From contig JADJYT010000003.1 in assembly GCA_016719635.1 (NCBI GenBank), forward strand, positions 186,001 through 250,000: a DNA stretch of 64,000 bases. Reading direction: 5' to 3'. Each line of letters begins with the position of its first letter. The first letter of the stretch is position 1. The notes below the pieces were generated by a model. It was not told where the DNA came from. It did not search any database and was given only the letters and a program-made list of their open reading frames with translations. The position numbers and the translations under genes were made by a program. This document shows, piece after piece, positions 10,098 to 17,923 of the stretch. This stretch comes from Sphingobacteriales bacterium. GTDB taxonomy: Bacteria; Bacteroidota; Bacteroidia; Chitinophagales; JADIYW01.

Positions 10098-11520
10098 GGG
10101 TATGAGGTATCTTATCACAGCATTTCTATCTTTCTACTCCGCACTGTGCCTTGCACAAGCTGACAGCTCAAGAATGCTTACATTACCTGCCTATCTTGGC
10201 ATCATACGACAATTCCATCCCATTGCCCGGCAAGCCGATTTATTGTCAGAACAGGCAAAGGCAACGCTGCGGATCGCGCGCGGCGGGTTTGATCCATTGC
10301 TTTACAGCGACTACGAACGCAAAGAATTTTATGGTAAAAACTACTACTCATTTTTTTCTAGTGAACTGAAAGTACCGGGTTGGTTCGGTATAGAATTAAA
10401 GACAGGATACGACGCTGCTTACGGACTCAATATCAATCCGGAAAGCAACATTCCTGAAAACGGCATTTATTATCTGGGTATCAGCCTTCCTGTGCTAAAG
10501 AATATGCTGATCGATAAGAAACGTGCTGAACTGTTTAAGGCCCGTTTGTTCGTCAAATCCTCCCAGCAGGAACGTCTGTTAATGCTGAACGATTTGCTGA
10601 TGGATGCTGTTCAGTCTTATTACAATTGGTGCGAAGCCGAACAAATCAAATCCATTTATGAAGAAGCTTTACTGGCAGCTTTGGTTCGCTACAGAGCGAC
10701 GGTTCGAACCTATGAACTCGGCGACAGGGCGGCTATCGATACCACGGAAGCGCTGACACAATACCAGCAAAGATTGTTTCAACTGAATGAAGCCGGACTG
10801 AATGCGCAAAAAGCCCGGTTAATTGTTTCTAATTTCCTGTGGCAGTCCGACAATATTCCCTATACCCTTCCAGACAACATCCAGCCGCAACCGATTGACA
10901 GTGCATTTATTGACCCATTGATCCGAACACCGTTAGAAAGCCTTGACATATTGCTTTCGCAAATCAATGCGGAGCACCCTGTAATCAATCAGTATACCAT
11001 TAAGCTCAAACAACTGGACATAGAACGCAAACTCAGGAAGGAAGGTCTCAAACCAGCATTGAATATCAATTATAATTTACTCAGCCCCGGGTTCTTCAAT
11101 TACACTACTCCGGATAGTCGCGTATTTACCAACTACTACAAATTGGGATTCAATTTTTCAATGCCATTGACATTCGCGCAGGGACGCGGGGAATTACAGC
11201 AAACCCGCTTGAAGATTACTGATACCAAATTGCAGCTTACTCAAAAACAACGAGAGCTGGAAACAAAACTTACCGGTATCTATACCGAGCTGAACATGCT
11301 GAAAGGACAGATTAACCTTTATCGCGAAACACTTAAGAATTATGAAACCTTACTGAAAGGAGAAACGAGGCGTTTTGACATTGGTGAAAGCAATTTGTTT
11401 CTGGTCAATACCCGAGAAAATACGGCCATCACAGCCGAACAGAAGCTGATAGAATTACACTTCAAATACCTGGAGAACGAAGCTAAACTGAAATGGGTTT
11501 TAGCGGCATTTACCCGTTAG
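10087..11520 (+). CDS. TolC-family outer-membrane efflux protein
   Basis: A 477-aa outer-membrane factor with signal peptide MRYLITAFLSFYSALCLAQA and two repeats of long helices (EQAKATLRIARGGFDP and later ETRRFDIGESNLFLVNTREN, a typical TolC repeat ending). The ATG at 10087 overlaps the last codons of the HlyD gene and precedes the signal peptide closely; ATG 10102 is an alternative. A longer in-frame reading back to 10018 lies inside the HlyD gene and would put 23 extra residues before the signal, so it was not used. It completes a three-component export system. No obvious cargo gene is adjacent. Its 3' end overlaps the convergent aat gene by 11 bp. Confidence 0.9.
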   Translation: MKSKGMRYLITAFLSFYSALCLAQADSSRMLTLPAYLGIIRQFHPIARQADLLSEQAKATLRIARGGFDPLLYSDYERKEFYGKNYYSFFSSELKVPGWFGIELKTGYDAAYGLNINPESNIPENGIYYLGISLPVLKNMLIDKKRAELFKARLFVKSSQQERLLMLNDLLMDAVQSYYNWCEAEQIKSIYEEALLAALVRYRATVRTYELGDRAAIDTTEALTQYQQRLFQLNEAGLNAQKARLIVSNFLWQSDNIPYTLPDNIQPQPIDSAFIDPLIRTPLESLDILLSQINAEHPVINQYTIKLKQLDIERKLRKEGLKPALNINYNLLSPGFFNYTTPDSRVFTNYYKLGFNFSMPLTFAQGRGELQQTRLKITDTKLQLTQKQRELETKLTGIYTELNMLKGQINLYRETLKNYETLLKGETRRFDIGESNLFLVNTRENTAITAEQKLIELHFKYLENEAKLKWVLAAFTR

Positions 11521-12250
11521 CTTCAAACTTCCACTTCCCTGTCGAACTTTCATATTGCAATCCTTTTTGCAGTAATTGCATAAATTCTTTTCTTGAAATC
11601 TCTTTTGCGCCGAGTGATTCAACATGTTTGGTATAAACCTGAGCATCCAGCAGTATATACTCATTCTGTTTTAACAATTGTGTAAGCCTGATAAATGCCA
11701 GTTTAGAGGCATTCGTTTCCGTATGGAACATAGATTCTGCAAAAAAGACCTTTCCGAGACTAATCCCATAAATACCCCCCACCATCGTATTGTTTTTCCA
11801 TACCTCTACAGAATGGGCGTAACCTGATTCATGTAATACACAATAGGCGGCTATCATTTCCTCCGTTATCCAGGTACCATTTTCATCATTCCTACTAACC
11901 TCTGCACATTGCCGGATTACAAAAGGAAAATCGGCATCCAATGTAATAGTGAACTCTTTTGAATTTACTACCCTGTGCATACTTTTTGAAATATGCAACT
12001 CATCCGGCAACAGGACAAACCGAGGATCGGGACTCCACCAAATAATGGGCTCTCCTTCACTGTACCAGGGAAATATACCATTTTTATAGGCACTCAGAAG
12101 TCTTTCCAGTGACAAATCACCGCCAATCGCCACAATACCATTCTCTGCCCCTTCAGCCGGCGGAAAATGGTAGGTATCATCTAATAAATAAACGGGCAAT
12201 TTAATTACATTTTTCAACTGAGGCACTGATACCTCTGTCGTGCAGGGCAT
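11510..12250 (-). CDS. aat: Leucyl/phenylalanyl-tRNA-protein transferase
   Basis: Up to 246 aa. Aat moves Leu or Phe from aminoacyl-tRNA onto proteins with N-terminal Arg or Lys, creating a destabilising N-degron. Diagnostic motifs are visible: FPPAEGAENGIVAIGGDLS, LLSAYKNGIFPWYSEGEP, WWSPDPRFVL, GTWITEEMIAAY and VGGIYGISLGKVFFAESMF. The ATG at 12250 overlaps the end of clpS by 50 bp. A TTG at codon 12 is a possible shorter start closer to the usual N-terminus. Its product feeds substrates to ClpS, encoded immediately upstream in the same direction, so this is an N-degron pathway operon. Confidence 0.95.
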   Translation of the reverse strand: MPCTTEVSVPQLKNVIKLPVYLLDDTYHFPPAEGAENGIVAIGGDLSLERLLSAYKNGIFPWYSEGEPIIWWSPDPRFVLLPDELHISKSMHRVVNSKEFTITLDADFPFVIRQCAEVSRNDENGTWITEEMIAAYCVLHESGYAHSVEVWKNNTMVGGIYGISLGKVFFAESMFHTETNASKLAFIRLTQLLKQNEYILLDAQVYTKHVESLGAKEISRKEFMQLLQKGLQYESSTGKWKFEANG

Positions 12251-12512
12251 CTTTCATGGGAATTAACATGTCTTCTTCTCCATGTTTCACGGCATATTTT
12301 CCTCTAAAATGAATAAACAACGAACATTGGGTAGCCTGTTCCAGTGTATGGTTGCAAACGGCCATTAAAGATTCAATGACCCATTCAAAAGTATTCACAT
12401 CATCGTTAAAGACAATCAACTGATGGACGGAATCTAAATCCGTTTCCAGTTTCTCTAATACATCTGCATCTTCTTTTACGAACGTATCTGGATTAAAAGA
12501 ATAAATACCCAT
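12201..12512 (-). CDS. clpS: ClpS adaptor for ATP-dependent protease ClpAP
   Basis: A 103-aa ClpS. The flexible N-terminal stretch is followed by the conserved core VHQLIVFNDDVNTFEWVIES, which contains the NDD motif of the N-degron pocket. Further on, TLEQATQCSLFIHFRGKYAVKHG follows the family pattern, where a His and small residues contact the ClpA-type unfoldase. ClpS delivers proteins with N-terminal Leu, Phe, Tyr or Trp to the Clp protease. The next gene on the strand is aat, which generates such ends, and the two reading frames overlap by 50 bp, implying coupled translation. Confidence 0.92.
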   Translation of the reverse strand: MGIYSFNPDTFVKEDADVLEKLETDLDSVHQLIVFNDDVNTFEWVIESLMAVCNHTLEQATQCSLFIHFRGKYAVKHGEEDMLIPMKDALHDRGISASVEKCN

Positions 12513-12590
12513 GAAAAGAAGAATTTATACTACAAGATTACGAAAAAATAAGATTTTTAAAAAGATACCCTCCAATTAATTTAAAAATTG

Positions 12591-12598
12591 TAGATTTG
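12591..12598 (+). promoter_or_regulatory. Probable -7 element for tRNA-Met
   Basis: TAGATTTG matches the Bacteroidota -7 consensus TAnnTTTG and lies 19 bp before the 5' end of the tRNA. No convincing -33 TTTG was located, so this is a moderate call. Confidence 0.5.
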
Positions 12599-12617
12599 CA
12601 CCTCGAAAAATTTGTCC

Positions 12618-12691
12618 GGCGGGGTAGCTCAGGTGGTTAGAGCGCAGGATTCATAACCCTGAGGTCAGGGGTTCAATTCCCCTCCCCGCTA
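12618..12691 (+). tRNA. tRNA-Met (anticodon CAT)
   Basis: A 74-nt cloverleaf: acceptor stem GGCGGGG/CCCCGCT with A discriminator, D arm AGCTCAGGTGGTTAGAGC, anticodon loop with CAT in GGATTCATAACCC, and T loop TTCAATT. The first pair G1-U72 is a wobble. Whether it is elongator Met or a tRNA-Ile modified by TilS cannot be settled here; tilS is present at 46-47 kb. A terminator follows directly. The last 21 nt before the 3' end are repeated 108 bp downstream. Confidence 0.95.
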
Positions 12692-12694
12692 CAT

Positions 12695-12722
12695 AGGTTC
12701 AGTTTTGCTGAACCTTTTTTTT
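12695..12722 (+). terminator. Rho-independent terminator of tRNA-Met
   Basis: Perfect 8-bp stem AGGTTCAG/CTGAACCT with a 5-nt loop, followed by a run of eight T. Confidence 0.9.
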
Positions 12723-12757
12723 GTCATCAGCCTGACTATTCCTTTTCAGCAGTCCTA

Positions 12758-12773
12758 TCCGCCGGCTGGCGGA
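12758..12773. repeat. Short GC-rich palindrome
   Basis: TCCGCC-GGCT-GGCGGA, a 6-bp stem with a 4-nt loop, just before the duplicated tRNA 3' end. Palindromes of this shape occur as dispersed intergenic repeats in Bacteroidota genomes. Only this copy was noticed in the window. Confidence 0.55.
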
Positions 12774-12776
12774 CAC

Positions 12777-12797
12777 GGGTTCAATTCCCCTCCCCGC
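12777..12797 (+). repeat. 21-bp copy of the tRNA-Met 3' end
   Basis: These 21 bases (T loop to acceptor strand) are identical to 12669-12689 inside tRNA-Met. A direct repeat of a tRNA 3' end is what integrase-mediated excision or insertion at a tRNA leaves behind. Here the copies are only 108 bp apart and no integrase is present, so it may instead be the remnant of a second, deleted tRNA gene. Confidence 0.75.
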
Positions 12798-12843
12798 ATA
12801 TCAATGATTTGACAACACCAATCCATTATATTACATAAAAACA

Positions 12844-12870
12844 GAAGCGCCTCCCAATGGGAGGCGCTTC
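12844..12870 (-). terminator. Terminator of the first small lipoprotein gene
   Basis: A 12-bp perfect inverted repeat (GAAGCGCCTCCC/GGGAGGCGCTTC) with a 3-nt loop. On the minus strand it is followed by TGTTTTTATG. It lies 20 bp beyond the stop of the gene. Confidence 0.85.
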
Positions 12871-12890
12871 AATACTTTTGTGGCAGAAGA

Positions 12891-13148
12891 TTACTTTTTA
12901 ACAGCATCTTTTGCAGCATCAGCAGCTGCGTCCACTGCGCCTGCAGCTGCATCTTTTGCAGCATCAACAGCCGTGTTGGCAGCAGCAGCAACGCTGTCTG
13001 TTGCAGCAGCAGCAACTTCTGTTACAGCTTCAGTAGCTTCAGTAGCTGTTTCAGTTACTTCTTCAGTAGCTTCTTCTACTTTTTGTTTGCAAGCCTGAAC
13101 ACCAACAAAGAGTGTAGCGGCAGCGAATAACACAAATAATTTCTTCAT
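12891..13148 (-). CDS. Small Ala-rich lipoprotein, paralogue 1
   Basis: An 85-aa predicted lipoprotein starting MKKLFVLFAAATLFVGVQAC, a signal peptide ending in a lipobox-like GVQAC. The mature part is extremely biased to Ala, Glu, Thr, Val and Asp, with heptad-like AAxDAAKDA repeats in the second half and a C-terminal DAVKK. It should be a surface-attached helical rod. Function unknown; the composition recalls LEA-like or apolipoprotein-like repeats. The ATG at 13148 puts the signal peptide at the N-terminus; a longer reading from 13172 adds MRQLNQFK and is less likely. It is a tandem paralogue of the next gene on this strand: the first 20 residues differ at one position. Confidence 0.75.
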   Translation of the reverse strand: MKKLFVLFAAATLFVGVQACKQKVEEATEEVTETATEATEAVTEVAAAATDSVAAAANTAVDAAKDAAAGAVDAAADAAKDAVKK

Positions 13149-13242
13149 TTTAAATTGGTTTAATTGCCTCAAAAGTAAAACGAATTGCGAAATATTTAGC
13201 AGGATGAGTTGTTAAATATTGTAAAGATGCCCAATATCAATA

Positions 13243-13268
13243 AAAAAAAGCCCCAATAAATTGGGACC
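13243..13268 (-). terminator. Terminator of the second small lipoprotein gene
   Basis: On the minus strand GTCCCAA-TTTA-TTGGGGC is followed by eight T. It lies 25 bp past the stop codon of the paralogue-2 gene. Confidence 0.85.
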
Positions 13269-13292
13269 TTAAGTTTTGTTAGTCTGCAAAGA

Positions 13293-13481
13293 TTAATTTG
13301 CAGGCTCAGCAGCGGCACTGTCAGCAGGTGCAGCAACAGCAGCACTGTCAACAACCGGAGCAACTTCTTCTGTTACTTCTTCAGTAGCAACTTCTTCAGT
13401 AGCTTCTTCTGTTTTTTGTTTGCAAGCCTGTACACCTACGAAAAGTGTAACAGCAGCGAATAATACAAATAATTTTTTCAT
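13293..13481 (-). CDS. Small Ala/Glu-rich lipoprotein, paralogue 2
   Basis: A 62-aa predicted lipoprotein with the signal peptide MKKLFVLFAAVTLFVGVQAC, nearly identical to its tandem neighbour. The mature part of about 42 residues carries Thr-Glu-Glu-Val repeats and then an Ala/Asp/Ser/Pro stretch ending AEPAN. Signal sequence conservation with divergent low-complexity bodies points to local duplication followed by repeat drift. Each copy has its own terminator, so they are separate transcripts. No function is known. Confidence 0.75.
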   Translation of the reverse strand: MKKLFVLFAAVTLFVGVQACKQKTEEATEEVATEEVTEEVAPVVDSAAVAAPADSAAAEPAN

Positions 13482-13582
13482 TTTTGATTTGGTTTAATTA
13501 GTTGCAAATGTAGGTAAACTTTTTAAAACTTATATTAAACCAATCTTAACAAAATACTATATGCACAGAGTTATCCACATAC

Positions 13583-15079
13583 TTATTCTTCCCAGTCCTT
13601 GGTTCTTTCTACGGCTTTTTTCCAGCCTTTCAGTAGCTTTTCCCGTTTATCCTGTTTCATTTTAGGTTCAAAACAGGCTGCAATATGTTCGTTATTTACC
13701 AAATTCCTCTTTTGATATAAATCAACCGCAATGCCGGCTAAATAGGCAGCTCCTAATGCGGTAGTTTCAATTACCTTAGGTCTTTCCACTTTTACATTTA
13801 AGATATCCGCCTGAAATTGCATTAATAAGTTATTGGCGCAGGCACCACCATCTACCTTTAATGTTTTCAGCTCTATGCCTGCATCTTTTTCCATGACTTC
13901 CAAAATATCATAGGTTTGGAATGCCAGAGACTCTAAAGTTGCCCTGATAATATGTTCTTTTCTGGTACCTCTGGTCAAACCGAATATACCTCCCCGGGCA
14001 TACATATCCCAATAAGGTGCACCTAAACCTGCAAATGCCGGAACAACAAATACCCCTCCGGTATCTTCTACTTTCATAGCAAAGAACTCCGAATCAGGAG
14101 CTGCATCAATAAGTTTTAATCCATCTCGGAGCCACTGTATGGCAGCTCCGGCGATAAATACACTCCCCTCCAGTGCATATTCCACCTTCCCATCTACCCC
14201 CCATGCAATGGTCGTTAATAATCCATACTTGGAAACAACACGCTCACTGCCGGTATTCATCAACATAAAGCACCCCGTCCCATAAGTGTTTTTTGCCATC
14301 CCAGGTTCAAAACAGGTTTGCCCGAACAGGGCACTTTGCTGATCACCGGCAACGCCTGTCACCGGAATTTCCGTATCGAAAAATACATCTGCATGGGTCA
14401 CGCCAAATAAACCGGAAGAAGGGCGTACTTCCGGTAAAACAGAAACTGGAATATCCAATTCCTGTAACAGCCTTTCATCCCATTTTAGATCTTTGATATT
14501 ATACAGCAACGTACGGGATGCATTGCTGTAATCGGTAGCGTGTACCTTCCCTTTGGTCAGGTTCCAGATTAGCCACGTATCAATGGTGCCGAAACACAAT
14601 TTCCCTTCGTGCGCTTTTTGACGGGCACCCTCCACATTATTTAAAATCCAGTTTAATTTTGTACCGGAAAAATAAGCGTCTATGACAAGCCCCGTACTTT
14701 CACGTACATAGTCTGACAGATTGCGGGCTTTCAGCTCATCACAAAAACCGGCGGTTCTCCTGTCCTGCCAAACTATGGCATTATAAATCGGCTTACCCGT
14801 TTCCCGCTCCCAAACAACGGTCGTTTCCCGCTGATTCGTGATTCCGATGGCAGCTATCTCAGTCGGTAAAATATTTGCTTTCGCCACAGCCTCCCGGGCC
14901 ACTTCAATTTGTGTCTGCCATATTTCTTCCGGATGATGCTCTACCCAACCCGGCCTGGGAAAAATTTGTGTAAACTCTTTCTGTGCCACTGAAACTATAT
15001 CCGCATCCGCATCAAACAATATTGCACGTGAACTGGTCGTTCCCTGATCTAAAGCCAGTATATATTTTTTATCTTTCAT
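13583..15079 (-). CDS. glpK: Glycerol kinase
   Basis: A 498-aa FGGY-family kinase that phosphorylates glycerol to sn-glycerol-3-phosphate. The N-terminal phosphate-binding loop ALDQGTTSSRA (residues 9-19), the QKEFTQIFPRPGWVEHHPEEIW block, GITNQRETTVVWERETGKP, GVAGDQQSALFGQ and the C-terminal DGGACANNLLMQFQAD are all typical of GlpK. Length is normal. It stands alone: no glpF or glpD is next to it, and the divergent sulfur island begins 195 bp upstream. Confidence 0.97.
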   Translation of the reverse strand: MKDKKYILALDQGTTSSRAILFDADADIVSVAQKEFTQIFPRPGWVEHHPEEIWQTQIEVAREAVAKANILPTEIAAIGITNQRETTVVWERETGKPIYNAIVWQDRRTAGFCDELKARNLSDYVRESTGLVIDAYFSGTKLNWILNNVEGARQKAHEGKLCFGTIDTWLIWNLTKGKVHATDYSNASRTLLYNIKDLKWDERLLQELDIPVSVLPEVRPSSGLFGVTHADVFFDTEIPVTGVAGDQQSALFGQTCFEPGMAKNTYGTGCFMLMNTGSERVVSKYGLLTTIAWGVDGKVEYALEGSVFIAGAAIQWLRDGLKLIDAAPDSEFFAMKVEDTGGVFVVPAFAGLGAPYWDMYARGGIFGLTRGTRKEHIIRATLESLAFQTYDILEVMEKDAGIELKTLKVDGGACANNLLMQFQADILNVKVERPKVIETTALGAAYLAGIAVDLYQKRNLVNNEHIAACFEPKMKQDKREKLLKGWKKAVERTKDWEE

Positions 15080-15214
15080 AATCGAATTCTAATGTAAATG
15101 AATGATAAATGTAAAAATAAAAAAAGTGCAGACAATAAGACACGGAAGAATTTATTGATTTAGATTTAAATATCCACATACCTGCAGACAAAACAGGCTC
15201 AAAGCCGGACGTTT

Positions 15215-15258
15215 GTAACTTTTGTTGCAATCAAATCTGATTAAATTCTTCAACTTTG
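15215..15258 (+). promoter_or_regulatory. Candidate Crp/Fnr operator plus promoter of the first sulfur operon
   Basis: GTAACTTTTGTTGC (15215-15228) is an inverted repeat GTAAC-N4-GTTgC. The -7-like TTCAACTTTG ends at 15258, 43 bp after the first base of the motif. The same motif and exact spacing recur at 23479 and 25502. The motif centre falls near -41 relative to the expected start site, the class II activator position. The operon's own Crp/Fnr gene (20942) is the likely regulator. Confidence 0.65.
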
Positions 15259-15273
15259 CATAAAATAGGAATT

Positions 15274-16083
15274 ATGCCATTAGAAATCTTTGGATATATC
15301 GGTGCTGTGATAATGGGTTTGTCACTTGGGCTGATTGGCGGCGGCGGTTCCATTCTTACAGTGCCCATTCTGGTTTATTTGTTCTCCGTTGATGCAGTTG
15401 CGGCTACGGCCTACTCTTTGTTCATCGTCGGATTAACCAGCCTTATTGGATCTTTCAGTCATATGCGCATGGGAAATATTCATTGGAGAACGGCTATAGT
15501 ATTTGGTATCCCTTCTATCATAAGCGTCTTTCTTACGAGGGCATACCTGGTGCCGGCAATACCAAAATCCCTTTTTGTTGTCGGAAATTTTGAAGTGACC
15601 AAATCCATTGGTCTGCTGCTATTATTTGCAGTCATTATGCTGCTGGCATCTTATTCCATGATAAAAAAACAGGAACAAGAAAATGAAAGCGGTAATGGTA
15701 ACGAAATAAAATACAACTACCCCTTAATCATTACAGAAGGTACAGTTGTAGGCCTGATTACCGGATTAGTGGGTGCAGGCGGTGGTTTTCTTATAATTCC
15801 AGCATTGGTTTTACTGGCAAAGCTGCCCATGAAAAAAGCAGTCGGAACTTCTCTTATCATTATTGCGGCCAAATCACTAATCGGATTTATCGGAGATATG
15901 AAGGGCGACGAGATAATAGACTGGAATTTTTTACTCCTGTTCTCAGGAGTCTCCATAGCCGGTATAATCAGCGGAAGCATGTTATCTAAAAGGATTTCCG
16001 GAGACAAACTTAAACCTGCCTTTGGCTGGTTTGTACTGATAATGGGAATCTATATTATCCTGAAAGAAACTGTTTTAAAATAA
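15274..16083 (+). CDS. TSUP-family permease (TauE/SafE-like)
   Basis: A 269-aa membrane protein with about eight hydrophobic segments and two glycine-rich half-repeats: LSLGLIGGGGSILTVPIL near the N-terminus and LITGLVGAGGGFLIIPALV in the middle. These repeats define the sulfite/sulfonate/thiosulfate exporter-like TSUP family. The ATG at 15274 is chosen because the -7 element ends at 15258; a TTG at 15256 lies within the promoter. It opens the sulfur island and probably moves a sulfur anion (sulfite, thiosulfate or similar). Direction and substrate are inferred from context. Confidence 0.88.
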   Translation: MPLEIFGYIGAVIMGLSLGLIGGGGSILTVPILVYLFSVDAVAATAYSLFIVGLTSLIGSFSHMRMGNIHWRTAIVFGIPSIISVFLTRAYLVPAIPKSLFVVGNFEVTKSIGLLLLFAVIMLLASYSMIKKQEQENESGNGNEIKYNYPLIITEGTVVGLITGLVGAGGGFLIIPALVLLAKLPMKKAVGTSLIIIAAKSLIGFIGDMKGDEIIDWNFLLLFSGVSIAGIISGSMLSKRISGDKLKPAFGWFVLIMGIYIILKETVLK

Positions 16084-16089
16084 CGCATA

Positions 16090-16920
16090 ATGGAAAAGAT
16101 CAAAGTACTGATTCCTACAGATTTTTCGGTCCAGGCGGAATATGCCTATCTTATGGTAAAGAAGCTGGAAGAAAAGATAGAGACAGAGATTCATTTCCTG
16201 CATATCATGGATGCGCCGGATACCGTTTTCATCAATGAAACAGGTACCGTTCAAACATGCGGAGAAATTTACCCCGGTTATATCCGCTCGCAAAAGAATA
16301 TTGCAGACAGAAAATTAACCGAACTAAAGATAACATACGGACCCCATATTCACACTCACTTTGAACTGGGAAAAGTTACCGACAAGATCTTGTCATTTTC
16401 TCAAAAAAATCAATTTGACTTGATTGTAATGGGAACAAAAGGCGCCTGGGGTATAAAAGAAAAACTTGCAGGATCTGAAACACAAATCATTGCCAGGCAA
16501 TCCCCCATTCCGTTGCTCTCACTCATGTGCGACCGTTCTGATTTGGTCATAGAGCATTTATTGCTGGTGCATGATTTCAACCGTCCTGAAAATCAAAACC
16601 TTGGATTGTTGCATATTTTACTGAAGGCCTTTAACCCTACGGTTCATTTGCTTCAAATCATGAATGGATCAACGAAAAAAGAATCTGTTTTAAGCCATAT
16701 GGATGAATATGCCCAATTAAACGGCATAGATAACTTTAAAAAACATTTACTGACAGATTCAGATATTGAGAGCGGTGTCATTCATTTCAATCAAATGCTT
16801 GAAATGGATATCGTGTGTATAGGAACGCACGGCAGAGGGGGATTCATGCATACCAGCATCACTGAAAAACTAATCAACCACCTTTACAAACCTATTATTT
16901 CATTTCATTTAAAGAACTAA
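16090..16920 (+). CDS. Tandem universal stress protein (UspA-like)
   Basis: A 276-aa protein with two UspA-like alpha/beta domains (about 1-145 and 155-276). The first begins IKVLIPTDFSVQAEYA and contains the loop IVMGTKGAWGIKE. The second has DIVCIGTHGRGGFMH, which resembles the ATP-binding G-x2-G-x9-G(S/T) motif. Cytoplasmic. It starts 6 bp after the permease and 3 bp before the next gene, so it is firmly part of the operon. Its role in sulfur metabolism is unknown; stress-protein genes are often cotranscribed with transporters in Bacteroidota. Confidence 0.88.
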   Translation: MEKIKVLIPTDFSVQAEYAYLMVKKLEEKIETEIHFLHIMDAPDTVFINETGTVQTCGEIYPGYIRSQKNIADRKLTELKITYGPHIHTHFELGKVTDKILSFSQKNQFDLIVMGTKGAWGIKEKLAGSETQIIARQSPIPLLSLMCDRSDLVIEHLLLVHDFNRPENQNLGLLHILLKAFNPTVHLLQIMNGSTKKESVLSHMDEYAQLNGIDNFKKHLLTDSDIESGVIHFNQMLEMDIVCIGTHGRGGFMHTSITEKLINHLYKPIISFHLKN

Positions 16921-16923
16921 TCT

Positions 16924-17487
16924 ATGAATATAATAGAATATATTCAACAACCGTGGACCTGGTGGGTATCCGGGATCGCAATTGCAGCAACCATGTTTTC
17001 ACTTTTATTTTTTGGTCAATCATTCGGATTTTCCTCCAATTTAAGAACCATCTGTTCGGCGGCAGGGGGAGGTCGTTATGTCTCCTTCTTTAAGTTTAAC
17101 TGGAAAACCCAAATCTGGAATCTGATGTTTTTAGCGGGAGCTGTCATTGGCGGCTTTATCAGTCATCAATTTTTATCCAACGGTGATCCGGTTCAGATTT
17201 CAGAAGCAACCATAAAGGATTTAGCCGCTTTGGGATTCGCTGCCCCTACATCTGCCCAGCCGGATGAATTGTTTAGTTTCAAGTCATTATCTTCCTTGAA
17301 AGGGTTCCTGATATTAGCATTGGGCGGCATATTGGTAGGATTCGGATCCCGCTATGCAGGCGGCTGCACATCAGGACATGCAATAAGCGGATTGTCAGAC
17401 TTACAAATCCCTTCATTAATTGCTGTAGTCGGTTTTTTTATCGGTGGGCTGAGCATGACATATTTAATTTTTCCATTGATTTTCTAA
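16924..17487 (+). CDS. YeeE/YedE-family transporter, first half
   Basis: A 187-aa membrane protein with about four to five hydrophobic segments. The family hallmark SRYAGGCTSGHAISGLS carries the conserved Cys in the pore. YeeE/YedE (TsuA-like) proteins import thiosulfate or related sulfur species through a relay of cysteines. In many bacteria, as here, the protein is split into two adjacent half-length genes (PmpA/PmpB-like) found with persulfide dioxygenase and rhodanese genes. The second half starts 9 bp downstream. Confidence 0.9.
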   Translation: MNIIEYIQQPWTWWVSGIAIAATMFSLLFFGQSFGFSSNLRTICSAAGGGRYVSFFKFNWKTQIWNLMFLAGAVIGGFISHQFLSNGDPVQISEATIKDLAALGFAAPTSAQPDELFSFKSLSSLKGFLILALGGILVGFGSRYAGGCTSGHAISGLSDLQIPSLIAVVGFFIGGLSMTYLIFPLIF

Positions 17488-17496
17488 ACAAACAAA

Positions 17497-17910
17497 ATGA
17501 CCTATTTAAAATTCATACTGGCGGGCATATTCTTTGGTATCGTGATGTCAAAATCAGAGGCATTTTCCTGGTACAGAATTCAGGAAATGTTCAGGTTCCA
17601 GTCATTTCACATGTATGGCATCATTGGAACTGCTGTTGTATTCGGGGTATCAGGTGTTGCTGTAATCAAAAAACTGGGAATGCGTGATCTGGCAGGAAAT
17701 CCCATTCGGTTTTATCCAAAAGAAAAATCCATTATCCGTTATTTAGCCGGTGGTACTGTTTTCGGATTAGGATGGGCATTGTCAGGTGCTTGTCCTGGGC
17801 CAATGGTGGTGAATATCGGATATGGCTATTTTGCCATGGTTGTTGTATTTATCTTTGCCGTGATAGGGACCTATCTTTACGGAATGGTAAAAGACAAATT
17901 ACCCCATTAA
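17497..17910 (+). CDS. YeeE/YedE-family transporter, second half
   Basis: A 137-aa partner of the preceding gene, with about four membrane segments. The matching Cys motif is WALSGACPGPMVVNIG. The two halves together equal one full-length YeeE and probably assemble as a heterodimer. The conserved GCTSGH and GACPGP motifs suggest both cysteines of the sulfur relay are retained. Confidence 0.9.
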   Translation: MTYLKFILAGIFFGIVMSKSEAFSWYRIQEMFRFQSFHMYGIIGTAVVFGVSGVAVIKKLGMRDLAGNPIRFYPKEKSIIRYLAGGTVFGLGWALSGACPGPMVVNIGYGYFAMVVVFIFAVIGTYLYGMVKDKLPH

Positions 17911-17923
17911 AACACGTTGTTAT

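Noticed and set aside
12880..13098. Ala/Ser/Val-rich plus-strand frame
   Set aside because: It is the antisense of the Ala-rich lipoprotein repeat and has no plausible start region.
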